52,983 nt of DNA, from contig CALHAH010000046.1 in NCBI GenBank assembly GCA_937934115.1, forward strand, positions 1 through 52,983. The letters are read 5' to 3'. Source of the stretch: an uncultured Thermoanaerobaculum sp. Lineage in GTDB: Bacteria; Acidobacteriota; Thermoanaerobaculia; Thermoanaerobaculales; Thermoanaerobaculaceae. Position numbers and translations under genes: made by a program. The notes under the pieces were generated by a model. That model was not told the origin of the DNA, did not search any database, and saw nothing but the letters and a program-made list of their open reading frames with translations. Position 1 is the first letter of the stretch. Every line of letters begins with the position of its first letter. This document shows, in pieces, positions 25,168-32,473 of this stretch.

Positions 25168-27572
25168 AGTGCCTCCTTAGCTGCCTCCACCTTCACCTGT
25201 CCGTTTTCCGCCCGTACCACCAAGGGGCCAGCAGGGGGCGGGCGGTGGCTTACCAGGTAATCGGAAACCGCATCTTCCACAAAACGCTGCACCGCCCGCC
25301 GCAGGGGGCGAGCCCCCAAGGAGGGTTGCACCCCCACTTGCTCCACCAACCATGGGGCCACGCTGTCCGCCACCTGCAATCCAACTCCCTGATCTGAAAG
25401 GTGTTCCACCAGATCGTTGAGGAGCAGCTTCGCCACCTGCTCCAAATGCTCCCGCGTCAAGGGGTGGAAAACCACCACATCGTCCAAGCGGTTGAGAAAC
25501 TCAGGAGGGAAAAAGCGCCGCAGCTCGCGCAGTACTGTTTCCTTGAGTTGCTCGTACGAAGCCGTTCCGGCAGCGTTGCCAAACCCCACCGTGCCGTTGC
25601 TGACCAACTCGCGACTGCCCAAGTTGGAGGTCATGATAATGAGGGTGTTTTTAAAGTTCACCTGGTCGCCAAAGGCATCGGTGAGAATCCCATCGTCCAA
25701 CACCTGCAAGAGCAAGTGCACCACGTCCGGGTGCGCCTTTTCGATTTCGTCAAAAAGCACCACCGAGTACGGCTTTTGTCGCACTCGCTCCGTGAGTTGG
25801 CCCCCCTCCTCGTACCCCACATAACCAGGAGGGGAGCCAATAAGGCGAGACACGGTGTGTTTTTCCATGTACTCGGACATGTCGAAGCGCAGAAGCGCCT
25901 TTTCCGAGTGGAACAAAAATCGGGCCAGCTGCCTTGCCACCTCGGTCTTGCCCACCCCCGAAGGCCCCAAGAACAGAAAAGAACCCACGGGTCGTTGCCC
26001 GCGGGTAACGCCCAGCCGTGCCCTGCGGATGGCGCGCGCAATGGCTGCCAGGGCTTCCTCTTGCCCTACGATGCGCTCGGCAAGGATTTTTTCCATTTTT
26101 GCCAAGCGCTCCGCTTCCTCCTGCCGCAACTCTGTGACCGGCACACCGCTCCAGGAGGCCACCACCTCCTCCACATCGGCCACGGACACCGGAAAAGCCG
26201 GCAGGTCCTGGGGCATAGCCTGGGTTAAGCGCTTGATCTTCCCCCGCACCTCCGCTTCCCGCTCGCGCAGGGCCACCGCTTGCTCGAAGTTCTTGCTGGA
26301 TACCGCACGCTTCAATTCGCGGGAAAGACGGGCAGCTTCCGCCTGAAGGGCACGCACCTGCTCGGAAGTGGCCGCTTGCCTCAGCTTTACCCGCGCCCCG
26401 GCTTCGTCCAACACGTCTATGGCTTTGTCTGGGAAGAAGCGGTCCGTGATGAACCTGCCGGAAAGGCGCACCGCAGCCTTCACCACCTCCGGCGAGTACA
26501 CCACATGGTGGTACCGCTCGTAACGCTCTTTGATGCCCATCAAAATGCTCTCGGTGGTGGCCTCGTCCGGCGGTTGCACCACCACCGGTTGAAAACGTCG
26601 GGAAAGCGAGCGGTCTTTTTCGATGTACTTGCGGTACTCTTTGAGGGTTGTCGCCCCGATGCAGGTAATTTCGCCGCGGGAAAGGGCGGGTTTGAGGATG
26701 TTGGCGGCATCCAGCGAGCCCTCCGCCGAGCCCGCACCGATGAGCACGTGCAGCTCGTCAATAAAGATGATGATTTCCGGGTTTTCCTTGAGCTCCTTGA
26801 GGATGGCTTTGAGCCTTTCCTCAAATTGGCCCCGGTACTTGGTGCCGGCCACCACCAACGTGAGGTCCAAAGCAAAGATGCGGCGATCGGAAAGTTGCAC
26901 TGGAACGCGCCCGGAGATAATGCGTTGCGCCAGCCCCTCCACAATGGCCGTTTTTCCCACGCCTGGTTCGCCCAAAAGCACGGGGTTGTTTTTGGTGCGG
27001 CGCAGGAGGATTTGCACCACCCGGTCCACCTCTTGCTCGCGACCCACCAGTGGGTCGAAGCTTCCCGAAGCCGCGTACTCCGTGAGGTCACGGGCAAACT
27101 CCGCAAGGGCCGTAAGTTCCTTTTTCACCCGCCGCGCTTCCCTCTCCTGGGTGATCTCTGCCAACTCTTCCCGGGCAGCAAAAAGCGTGATGCCATGGGC
27201 GTGGAGCATGCGTGCCGCAAAGCAGGTTTCAAGGCGCAGGATCCCCAAAAAGATGTGCTCGTTACCCACCCCCAGCTGCCCTGCCACCTCCGCTTCGTGA
27301 GCCGCCAAAAGCAGGATCCTTCGGCTCTCCTCGGCCAGGGGCAAGTCCCCCGCCACCACCCCCTCCCGGCGATCGGCACCTCCCAGCTCGTGTTGCAAGG
27401 TGCGCCCGTCCACGCCAAAGCGGTGCAGGAGCTGCTCCACCACCTCGTCCGCCTCCCGCAACAGCCCCAGGAGCAAATGCTCCGACTCAATAGCCACAGC
27501 TCCCGCCCTGGCCGCTTCGTAGCGGGCAAAGAACAGCGTGCGACGAGCGCGGTCGGTAAAGTTCTCCAACAT
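25155..27572 (-). CDS. clpC: ClpC-type AAA+ unfoldase with UVR domain
   Basis: 805 residues. The N-terminal double Clp-N repeat spans about 1-145 (MLENFTDRARRTLFFARYEA, SEHLLLGLL, NEHIFLGIL). The first AAA+ module has Walker A GEPGVGKT and Walker B IIIFIDELH. A UVR-type middle helix (SRELKRAVSSKNFEQAVALR) lies between the modules. The second module has Walker A GPSGVGKT and VVLFDEIEKAHPD. This is the ClpC/MecB architecture, which feeds substrates to ClpP; no clpP is in the window. It starts 3 nt after the lolD stop and overlaps bamA, so it belongs to the envelope operon. The C-terminus is short and I did not see the ClpP-binding loop with certainty. Confidence 0.9.
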   Translation of the reverse strand: MLENFTDRARRTLFFARYEAARAGAVAIESEHLLLGLLREADEVVEQLLHRFGVDGRTLQHELGGADRREGVVAGDLPLAEESRRILLLAAHEAEVAGQLGVGNEHIFLGILRLETCFAARMLHAHGITLFAAREELAEITQEREARRVKKELTALAEFARDLTEYAASGSFDPLVGREQEVDRVVQILLRRTKNNPVLLGEPGVGKTAIVEGLAQRIISGRVPVQLSDRRIFALDLTLVVAGTKYRGQFEERLKAILKELKENPEIIIFIDELHVLIGAGSAEGSLDAANILKPALSRGEITCIGATTLKEYRKYIEKDRSLSRRFQPVVVQPPDEATTESILMGIKERYERYHHVVYSPEVVKAAVRLSGRFITDRFFPDKAIDVLDEAGARVKLRQAATSEQVRALQAEAARLSRELKRAVSSKNFEQAVALREREAEVRGKIKRLTQAMPQDLPAFPVSVADVEEVVASWSGVPVTELRQEEAERLAKMEKILAERIVGQEEALAAIARAIRRARLGVTRGQRPVGSFLFLGPSGVGKTEVARQLARFLFHSEKALLRFDMSEYMEKHTVSRLIGSPPGYVGYEEGGQLTERVRQKPYSVVLFDEIEKAHPDVVHLLLQVLDDGILTDAFGDQVNFKNTLIIMTSNLGSRELVSNGTVGFGNAAGTASYEQLKETVLRELRRFFPPEFLNRLDDVVVFHPLTREHLEQVAKLLLNDLVEHLSDQGVGLQVADSVAPWLVEQVGVQPSLGARPLRRAVQRFVEDAVSDYLVSHRPPPAGPLVVRAENGQVKVEAAKEALCEA

Positions 27573-27575
27573 GGG

Positions 27576-28244
27576 TCAGGCTTCCGGGAGGAGGTGCACC
27601 ACCCGGTGACACCCCCTCGCCAAAACCTCGTTATGGGTGACGATAACACTGGTGAGGCCGTCTCTCAAATGGAGCTGCTGCAAAAGCTCGAAAAACCTGC
27701 GCGCCGCCACCGCGTCCAAGTTGCCTGTGGGCTCGTCCGCCAGCAAAAGCTCGGGCCCGCAGGCCAAGGCCCGAGCCACCGCCCCGCGCTGCTGCTCGCC
27801 ACCGGAAAGCTCGTCGGGGTAGTGGTGCCCGCGGTGCGCCAAGCCCACCTGCGCAAGCAGCTCCTTGGCACGCTGCAGTGCTCGTTCTTTGCGTTCGCCC
27901 GCAAGCATGAGGGGCATGGCCACGTTTTCCTCCAGGGTAAAGTCTGCCAAAAGCAAATGGTACTGAAAAACAAAGCCAAGCTTGCGGTTACGGAGATGGG
28001 CCCGCTCGTCCTCGTTCAAAAGGTTGGCGCGCTTACCGAAAATCACTATCTCGCCAGCATCCGGCCTATCCAACAGCCCCAAAAGGTACAAAAGCGTGCT
28101 CTTGCCCACCCCGGAGGGACCCACGATGGCCACCATTTCACCCTTTTGCACGGTAAGCGAAAAACCGCGCAGCACCTCCACCCTGCGCTCACCCTCGCCG
28201 TACCCTTTCCACAAGTCCTGCGCCACCAGCATGGGTTCACTCAC
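27576..28244 (-). CDS. lolD: Lipoprotein-releasing ABC transporter ATPase LolD
   Basis: 222 residues. Walker A GPSGVGKSTLL near residue 42, a Q-loop in FVFQYHLLLADFTLEENV, signature ELSGGEQQRGAVARAL, Walker B LLLADEPTGNLD and the H-loop VTHN. The block after the Q-loop is the LolD form (H-LL-x-FT-x-EN). It powers release of outer-membrane lipoproteins from the inner membrane to a carrier. The GTG start overlaps the lolC stop by 8 nt, so the two are translationally coupled. MacB-type ATPases are close relatives; the neighbouring LolC-type permease decides the call. Confidence 0.9.
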   Translation of the reverse strand: MSEPMLVAQDLWKGYGEGERRVEVLRGFSLTVQKGEMVAIVGPSGVGKSTLLYLLGLLDRPDAGEIVIFGKRANLLNEDERAHLRNRKLGFVFQYHLLLADFTLEENVAMPLMLAGERKERALQRAKELLAQVGLAHRGHHYPDELSGGEQQRGAVARALACGPELLLADEPTGNLDAVAARRFFELLQQLHLRDGLTSVIVTHNEVLARGCHRVVHLLPEA

Positions 28245-29373
28245 GGCGCAACCCCTCTAACACCGAACGGCGCGCCGCTGCCCGCGCGGGAAACTGCGAC
28301 GCCAAATACGAGGCCACAAAGGTAACCCCGAGCACCACCGCCACATGTTCCGGCCGTACCGCAAAGGGCACGTGGCTCACAGCAAAAACCCCACGGGGAA
28401 GGGGGATGGCCTGGGTTCGGTGCAAAACCTCGGCCACCACCGCGCCGCCCAAGCCCCCCCCAATTCCAGCCCCCACGCCAATGGCCAGTCCTAAGCCTTG
28501 GAAAAGCTGCCTCACGCCTTGGGGACGCAAGCCCATGGCCTGTAGGATGGCGGCATCAGCCCGCTTTTCCACCGCCAGCATGGTGAGGTTGCACAGCAAG
28601 TTGAGGCTTGCCACCAGCACGATAAGGGAAACCCCCAACCCAATGAGTGCCTTTTCCAAAGCCAATGCCGCGAGAAGCGGGCGGTTACGTTCGCGGAAGG
28701 AACGCACCACCACGCCAGCAGGCACTCCCGTGAGCTTTTCAGAAAATACCAGTGGGTCCTTACCCGGTGGCACCGTCACGTGCACCTCCTCCTGGCCCCC
28801 CTGGGGGAAAAGCCGGCTTCCCAAAACCCGAGGTACCCGCACGGTACCGCGCTCAGCCCGGGCTGGACTGGGGACCACGCGCTCCACCCGCACGCGAAAC
28901 TGGCGGGGAGCCGGACCCAACGGCGTGAGCATTGGCGCAGGCGAGACGATGTTCACCTCCGCCCCAGGCCCAATGGCACCCCTGGCAGCCAGCACGCGGT
29001 CCACCTCCACGCCCGAAAGCTCCTCGCTCACCTCCACGTGCACAGGGATGGCTTCCCCCAACGCCACCACCCAGCCCACACCTCGTTCGAGCTTGCGAAA
29101 GGAAAAGCCAGGGTTGCGCGCTGCTAGCTCGGCCAGCCACCCGCCAGGGGGGAGCTTGTCACCCACCGCCGGAAGCAAGAGCGCATGAGGGCCGACCATC
29201 TTTAGCTCTTGGCGAACGGTGGCCTGGAAACCTTCCAAAAGTGCCAAGGTCAGCACCAGAGCCGCCGCGCCCAGGCTTAAGGAAACAAAAGAAATGGCAC
29301 TCACCACCGCCACGTGGGTACGTCGCGAAAGCCCCCATAGGTAGCGGTACACCACAAAAGCGAGAGCGCGCAC
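28237..29373 (-). CDS. lolC: Lipoprotein-releasing permease LolC/LolE
   Basis: 378 residues. The N-terminal membrane segment (about 17-45) follows a short Arg-containing tail. A periplasmic domain of about 200 residues has the MacB-core character, and three C-terminal membrane segments form the FtsX-like domain, with KRADAAILQAMGLRPQGV, the LolC/E hallmark (KxxxIxxLxAMG). It takes lipoproteins from the inner membrane. Only one permease gene is present, so the complex may be a homodimer on LolD. The start is GTG 29373 with no ribosome-binding site; a TAGCCT lies 7 nt upstream. This may be an internal leaderless promoter after lysS. Confidence 0.85.
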   Translation of the reverse strand: MRALAFVVYRYLWGLSRRTHVAVVSAISFVSLSLGAAALVLTLALLEGFQATVRQELKMVGPHALLLPAVGDKLPPGGWLAELAARNPGFSFRKLERGVGWVVALGEAIPVHVEVSEELSGVEVDRVLAARGAIGPGAEVNIVSPAPMLTPLGPAPRQFRVRVERVVPSPARAERGTVRVPRVLGSRLFPQGGQEEVHVTVPPGKDPLVFSEKLTGVPAGVVVRSFRERNRPLLAALALEKALIGLGVSLIVLVASLNLLCNLTMLAVEKRADAAILQAMGLRPQGVRQLFQGLGLAIGVGAGIGGGLGGAVVAEVLHRTQAIPLPRGVFAVSHVPFAVRPEHVAVVLGVTFVASYLASQFPARAAARRSVLEGLRRE

Positions 29374-29446
29374 GGCCTAAAGGCTAACACGGCCCAGCGC
29401 CGCCCGGCCCTGTTCTCCCCACAGGACCAACACCGCGCCCTTGCCT

Positions 29447-30919
29447 TTACGCCCTTTCCTCTTTTGGCCTTAGCAGAGGAAAAAGGATCACATCGCGAAT
29501 GGAACGGGAGTTGGTAAAAAGCATGACCAAGCGGTCAATGCCAATGCCTTCACCGGCGGTGGGGGGCATGCCGTGCTCCAAGGCTAAAAGGTAGTCCTCA
29601 TCCACCACCCCACCCCCTCGTCTCACCTGCTCCTCAAACCGGGCCCGTTGATCGTCGGGATCGTTAAGCTCGGAAAAGGCGTTGGCCACCTCCATGCCCC
29701 CCATGTAAAGCTCAAAGCGCTCGGTGAGGTTGGGGTCATCGGGCTTGCGCTTGGCCAAAGGCGAGATGTCCGCGGGAAAATCGGTGATGAACGTGGGGCT
29801 TTGCAGCTTGTCCTCCGCCACCCGCTCAAAGATCTCCGCCAGCAGTTTGCCGGAGCTTAAGTTAGCGACCCCCTCCACCCCCAAGCGTTGGGCATGCTTT
29901 TCCAAACGCAGCCGATCATCCAGCTCCTCGGGGGCAATGGGGGAAAAGGCCAGCACCGCTTGGCGCATGGTCAGGCGCCGCCAGGGCCGGCTGAGGTCCA
30001 ACGTTGCCTCACCCCAGGCTAGCTTGCTCGCCCCCAAAACCTTTTCAGCCACCTGCGTCAGCATCTCCTCGGTAAGTGCCATGAGGTCCTCGTAACAGGC
30101 GTAGGCCCAATAAAACTCCAGCATCGTGAACTCGGGGTTGTGTTGCGTGGAGATGCCTTCGTTGCGGAAGTTGCGGTTGATCTCGTACACCCGCTCAAAA
30201 CCACCCACCACCAGCCGCTTTAAGTAGAGCTCCGGCGCAATGCGCAAGTAAAGCGTCATGTCCAGGGCGTTGTGGTGGGTGACGAAAGGGCGAGCGGTGG
30301 CCCCTCCGGGAATGGGGTGCATCATGGGCGTTTCCACCTCCAAAAACCCCCGCTGGTCCAAGAACTGACGGATCTCCTTGATAACCTTGCTGCGGGTGAG
30401 AAACACCCTTCGCGATTCGGGGTTGGTGTAAAGGTCGAGGTAGCGTTGCCGCGCCCGCAGCTCCACGTCACTAATGCCGTGCCACTTTTCCGGCCAAGGT
30501 GCCAAGGCCTTGGCCAGCACCGTAACTTTTTCCGCCCGCACCGTGAGCTCCCCGGTGCGGGTGCGGAAAAGCTCCCCCTCCACGCCCCAAAAATCCCCCA
30601 AATCAAGGGCCTCCAAAAGGGCAAACGTGCTCTCCCCAACCACATCTTGGCGAAGATACGCTTGCAGCCGGCCATCGCCGTCGGAGAGGTCAAAAAACGC
30701 CGCTTTTCCGTGACGTCGTACCGCCGTTACCCTGCCCCCCACCCGTACCCGGGGTTTTTCTTGCTCCAACTGCGCGGCATCAAATGGGGAAAAACGCGCT
30801 GCCACCTCGCTTACCCGCCCATCCACGGGGAACCGCGCGGGGAATGGCTCCACACCCCAACGGCGGAGCTGTTCCAGCTTGGCGCGTCGGTGTGCTCGCA
30901 GGATCTCGATGGGTTCCAA
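29447..30919 (-). CDS. lysS: Lysyl-tRNA synthetase, class II
   Basis: 490 residues, the family length. The N-terminal OB-fold anticodon domain spans about 60-165 ([21 protein letters not shown]). The class II catalytic domain has motif 1 around [21 protein letters not shown], motif 2 [21 protein letters not shown] (quoted from its core, [18 protein letters not shown]) and motif 3 [14 protein letters not shown]. It charges tRNA-Lys in the cytoplasm. TTG 30919 is the start: GGGAGG lies 5 nt upstream and the reading begins [24 protein letters not shown] extended -10 box lies about 35 nt upstream. It leads the lysS-lolCD-clpC-bamA-tricorn run. Confidence 0.95.
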   Translation of the reverse strand: MEPIEILRAHRRAKLEQLRRWGVEPFPARFPVDGRVSEVAARFSPFDAAQLEQEKPRVRVGGRVTAVRRHGKAAFFDLSDGDGRLQAYLRQDVVGESTFALLEALDLGDFWGVEGELFRTRTGELTVRAEKVTVLAKALAPWPEKWHGISDVELRARQRYLDLYTNPESRRVFLTRSKVIKEIRQFLDQRGFLEVETPMMHPIPGGATARPFVTHHNALDMTLYLRIAPELYLKRLVVGGFERVYEINRNFRNEGISTQHNPEFTMLEFYWAYACYEDLMALTEEMLTQVAEKVLGASKLAWGEATLDLSRPWRRLTMRQAVLAFSPIAPEELDDRLRLEKHAQRLGVEGVANLSSGKLLAEIFERVAEDKLQSPTFITDFPADISPLAKRKPDDPNLTERFELYMGGMEVANAFSELNDPDDQRARFEEQVRRGGGVVDEDYLLALEHGMPPTAGEGIGIDRLVMLFTNSRSIRDVILFPLLRPKEERA

Positions 30920-30952
30920 AGCTGCCTCCCGCTCGCTTTCGCGAAGCGCGGC

Positions 30953-30998
30953 ATTTTAGCAAGCCCAACCCCCGCTTCAGGTGCGCTATGCTTAGCAT
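30953..30998. promoter_or_regulatory. Divergent promoters of lysS and the phosphorylase gene
   Basis: For lysS, TAAAAT at 30958-30953 with a preceding TTGC (extended -10). For the plus-strand gene, TATGCT at 30987-30992, nine nt before ATG 31002, with a second candidate TAGCAT at 30993-30998. The lysS leader carries a normal ribosome-binding site; the other gene has none. No convincing -35 boxes. Confidence 0.45.
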
Positions 30999-31001
30999 CC
31001 T

Positions 31002-31835
31002 ATGGAGTTCACACCTCGGATTCTGGAAGAACGTGCCCAGGCCCTCCAAGGGCAACTGCCACCGGTACCCGTGCGCTTGGCCGTGGTGGCCGGCTCAGGA
31101 ATCAACCTGGTCCTCCCTGGGGCCCGTAAGCTTTTTAAGCTCCCCTACCATGAGGTCTTTCCGTTTCCGGTCCACAACCTCATCGGGCACACCCCGACCC
31201 TTTCCCTTTGGGAGGTCCACGCGCACGGGGTGCTGATGTTCCACGGGCGCTTCCACCTCTACCAGGGGTATAGCGCCGCGCAAGTGGCGGCCATTCCCCG
31301 CCTGGCCGGCTTGCTGGGCGCTTCTACTTACATTCTCACCAACGCCGCTGGTGCCCTGGTGCCCACGTTGCAACCGGGCTCGCTGGTGGTTTTATCGGAC
31401 CACCTCAACTTGCAAGGCACCAATCCCCTCCTGGGAGAGTGGGGTCGCTGGCGGGAACCGGTTTTCCCGGACATGACCCACGCCTACGACCCGGAACTTC
31501 GGCGAGTAGCCCTGCGCTTGGCGCGGGAAGCGGGGTTTACCGTGGAAGAAGGGGTCTATGCCGGCGTGTTGGGACCCTCGTATGAAACCCCCGCCGAGGT
31601 ACGGATGCTGGCCCAACTCGGCGGAACGGTGGTGGGCATGTCCACGGTGCAAGAGGTCATCGCCGCCCGCCATTTCGGGCTTAGGGTGCTGGGGCTTTCG
31701 TTGGTTACCAACTTCGCCGCCGGCATTGCCACTAAACCTTTAACCCACGAAGAGGTGCTGGAAGCCGGCGCACAAGCCCAGAGTAAGCTGGCGACGCTCC
31801 TTTTGGCCCTGGTACAGCAGCTGGTAGCGCCATGA
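31002..31835 (+). CDS. Purine nucleoside phosphorylase, trimeric (class II) type
   Basis: 277 residues. Motifs in order: VAVVAGSGINLVL-like phosphate loop (here RLAVVAGSGINLVL, about 26-39), FHGRFHLYQGYSAAQV (phosphate-binding His region), ILTNAAGALVPTLQPGSLVVLSDHLN (cited from the core LTNAAGALVPTLQPG) and GVYAGVLGPSYETPAE. Near residue 200 VVGMSTVQEVIAA and VTNFAAGI complete the PNP/MTAP signature. It cleaves purine nucleosides with phosphate, giving base and ribose-1-phosphate. The Asn in SLVTNFAAG favours 6-oxopurines (inosine, guanosine) over methylthioadenosine, as in the human-type enzyme. The ATG has no ribosome-binding site. Confidence 0.9.
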   Translation: MEFTPRILEERAQALQGQLPPVPVRLAVVAGSGINLVLPGARKLFKLPYHEVFPFPVHNLIGHTPTLSLWEVHAHGVLMFHGRFHLYQGYSAAQVAAIPRLAGLLGASTYILTNAAGALVPTLQPGSLVVLSDHLNLQGTNPLLGEWGRWREPVFPDMTHAYDPELRRVALRLAREAGFTVEEGVYAGVLGPSYETPAEVRMLAQLGGTVVGMSTVQEVIAARHFGLRVLGLSLVTNFAAGIATKPLTHEEVLEAGAQAQSKLATLLLALVQQLVAP

Positions 31836-32473
31836 AAGTCCACTCCTTTGCCCTCGGGCCCTTCGCCGCCAACTGTCTGGTCTTGGAAAGCAAGCATGAC
31901 CCCGAGGTGTTCGTGGTGGACCCCGGCTTCGACGTGGAACAGGTAATCGTCTGGCTGCAGGAACGCCAAAGGCAGCCCCGAGCCGTGCTCCTCACCCACG
32001 CCCATTTGGATCACGCCTGGGGGTGCAGCGCGGTGACGGAGAGCTTTCCCCACGTCCCGGTATGGGTCCACCCCAGCGACCTTCCCCTGTTGGAAAACCT
32101 CGCCACCCAGGCCCGGATGTTTGGGTTTCCGCCACCACCGGCGGTGAGCGCCGAGGCCATACTGCAAGAGGGGCTAGAGCTTCAGCTGGCTGGGGAGTGC
32201 TTACGGGTACGCCACTGCCCGGGCCACTCGCCAGGCCACGTGGTTTTCCTTGGGGAAGATGATGGACAACCCTGGGCTGTGGTGGGAGACGTGATCTTTG
32301 CTGGCTCCGTGGGTCGTACCGACCTTTGGGGGGGCTCCTGGGAGCAACTGGAGCTCTCCATACGCAAGGTCATTTACCAACTGCCGGGCCAAACCGTGCT
32401 GTACCCCGGCCACGGCCCCACCACCACCGTAGCTCAGGAACGCCTTTCCAACCCCTTTGTAGCGCAACCTTAA
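31832..32473 (+). CDS. Metallo-beta-lactamase-fold hydrolase, glyoxalase II-like
   Basis: 213 residues. The HxHxDH motif is LLTHAHLDHAWG (about residue 50-61). Further metal ligands are in CPGHSPGHVVF and VVGDVIFAGSVGRTDL, and the C-terminal LYPGHGPTTTV matches the glyoxalase II-like group (YcbL / GloB2 type). It would hydrolyse a thioester such as a hydroxyacyl-glutathione analogue, or an unrelated small molecule. The ATG overlaps the phosphorylase stop as ATGA. At the other end its TAA shares the palindrome TTAA (32470-32473) with the stop of the convergent kinase gene. The substrate is unknown. Confidence 0.85.
   Translation: MKVHSFALGPFAANCLVLESKHDPEVFVVDPGFDVEQVIVWLQERQRQPRAVLLTHAHLDHAWGCSAVTESFPHVPVWVHPSDLPLLENLATQARMFGFPPPPAVSAEAILQEGLELQLAGECLRVRHCPGHSPGHVVFLGEDDGQPWAVVGDVIFAGSVGRTDLWGGSWEQLELSIRKVIYQLPGQTVLYPGHGPTTTVAQERLSNPFVAQP

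Noticed and set aside
26280-28325. A 681-codon open frame on the plus strand opposite clpC and lolD
   Set aside because: The opposite strand encodes ClpC and LolD with every expected motif. The plus frame is rich in His, Gln and Arg, as expected for a mirror frame, and shows no domain.
32470-32473. Shared TTAA stop codons of the convergent hydrolase and kinase genes
   Set aside because: It is a neat coincidence of a palindromic stop and needs no special mechanism; it occurs often in compact genomes.
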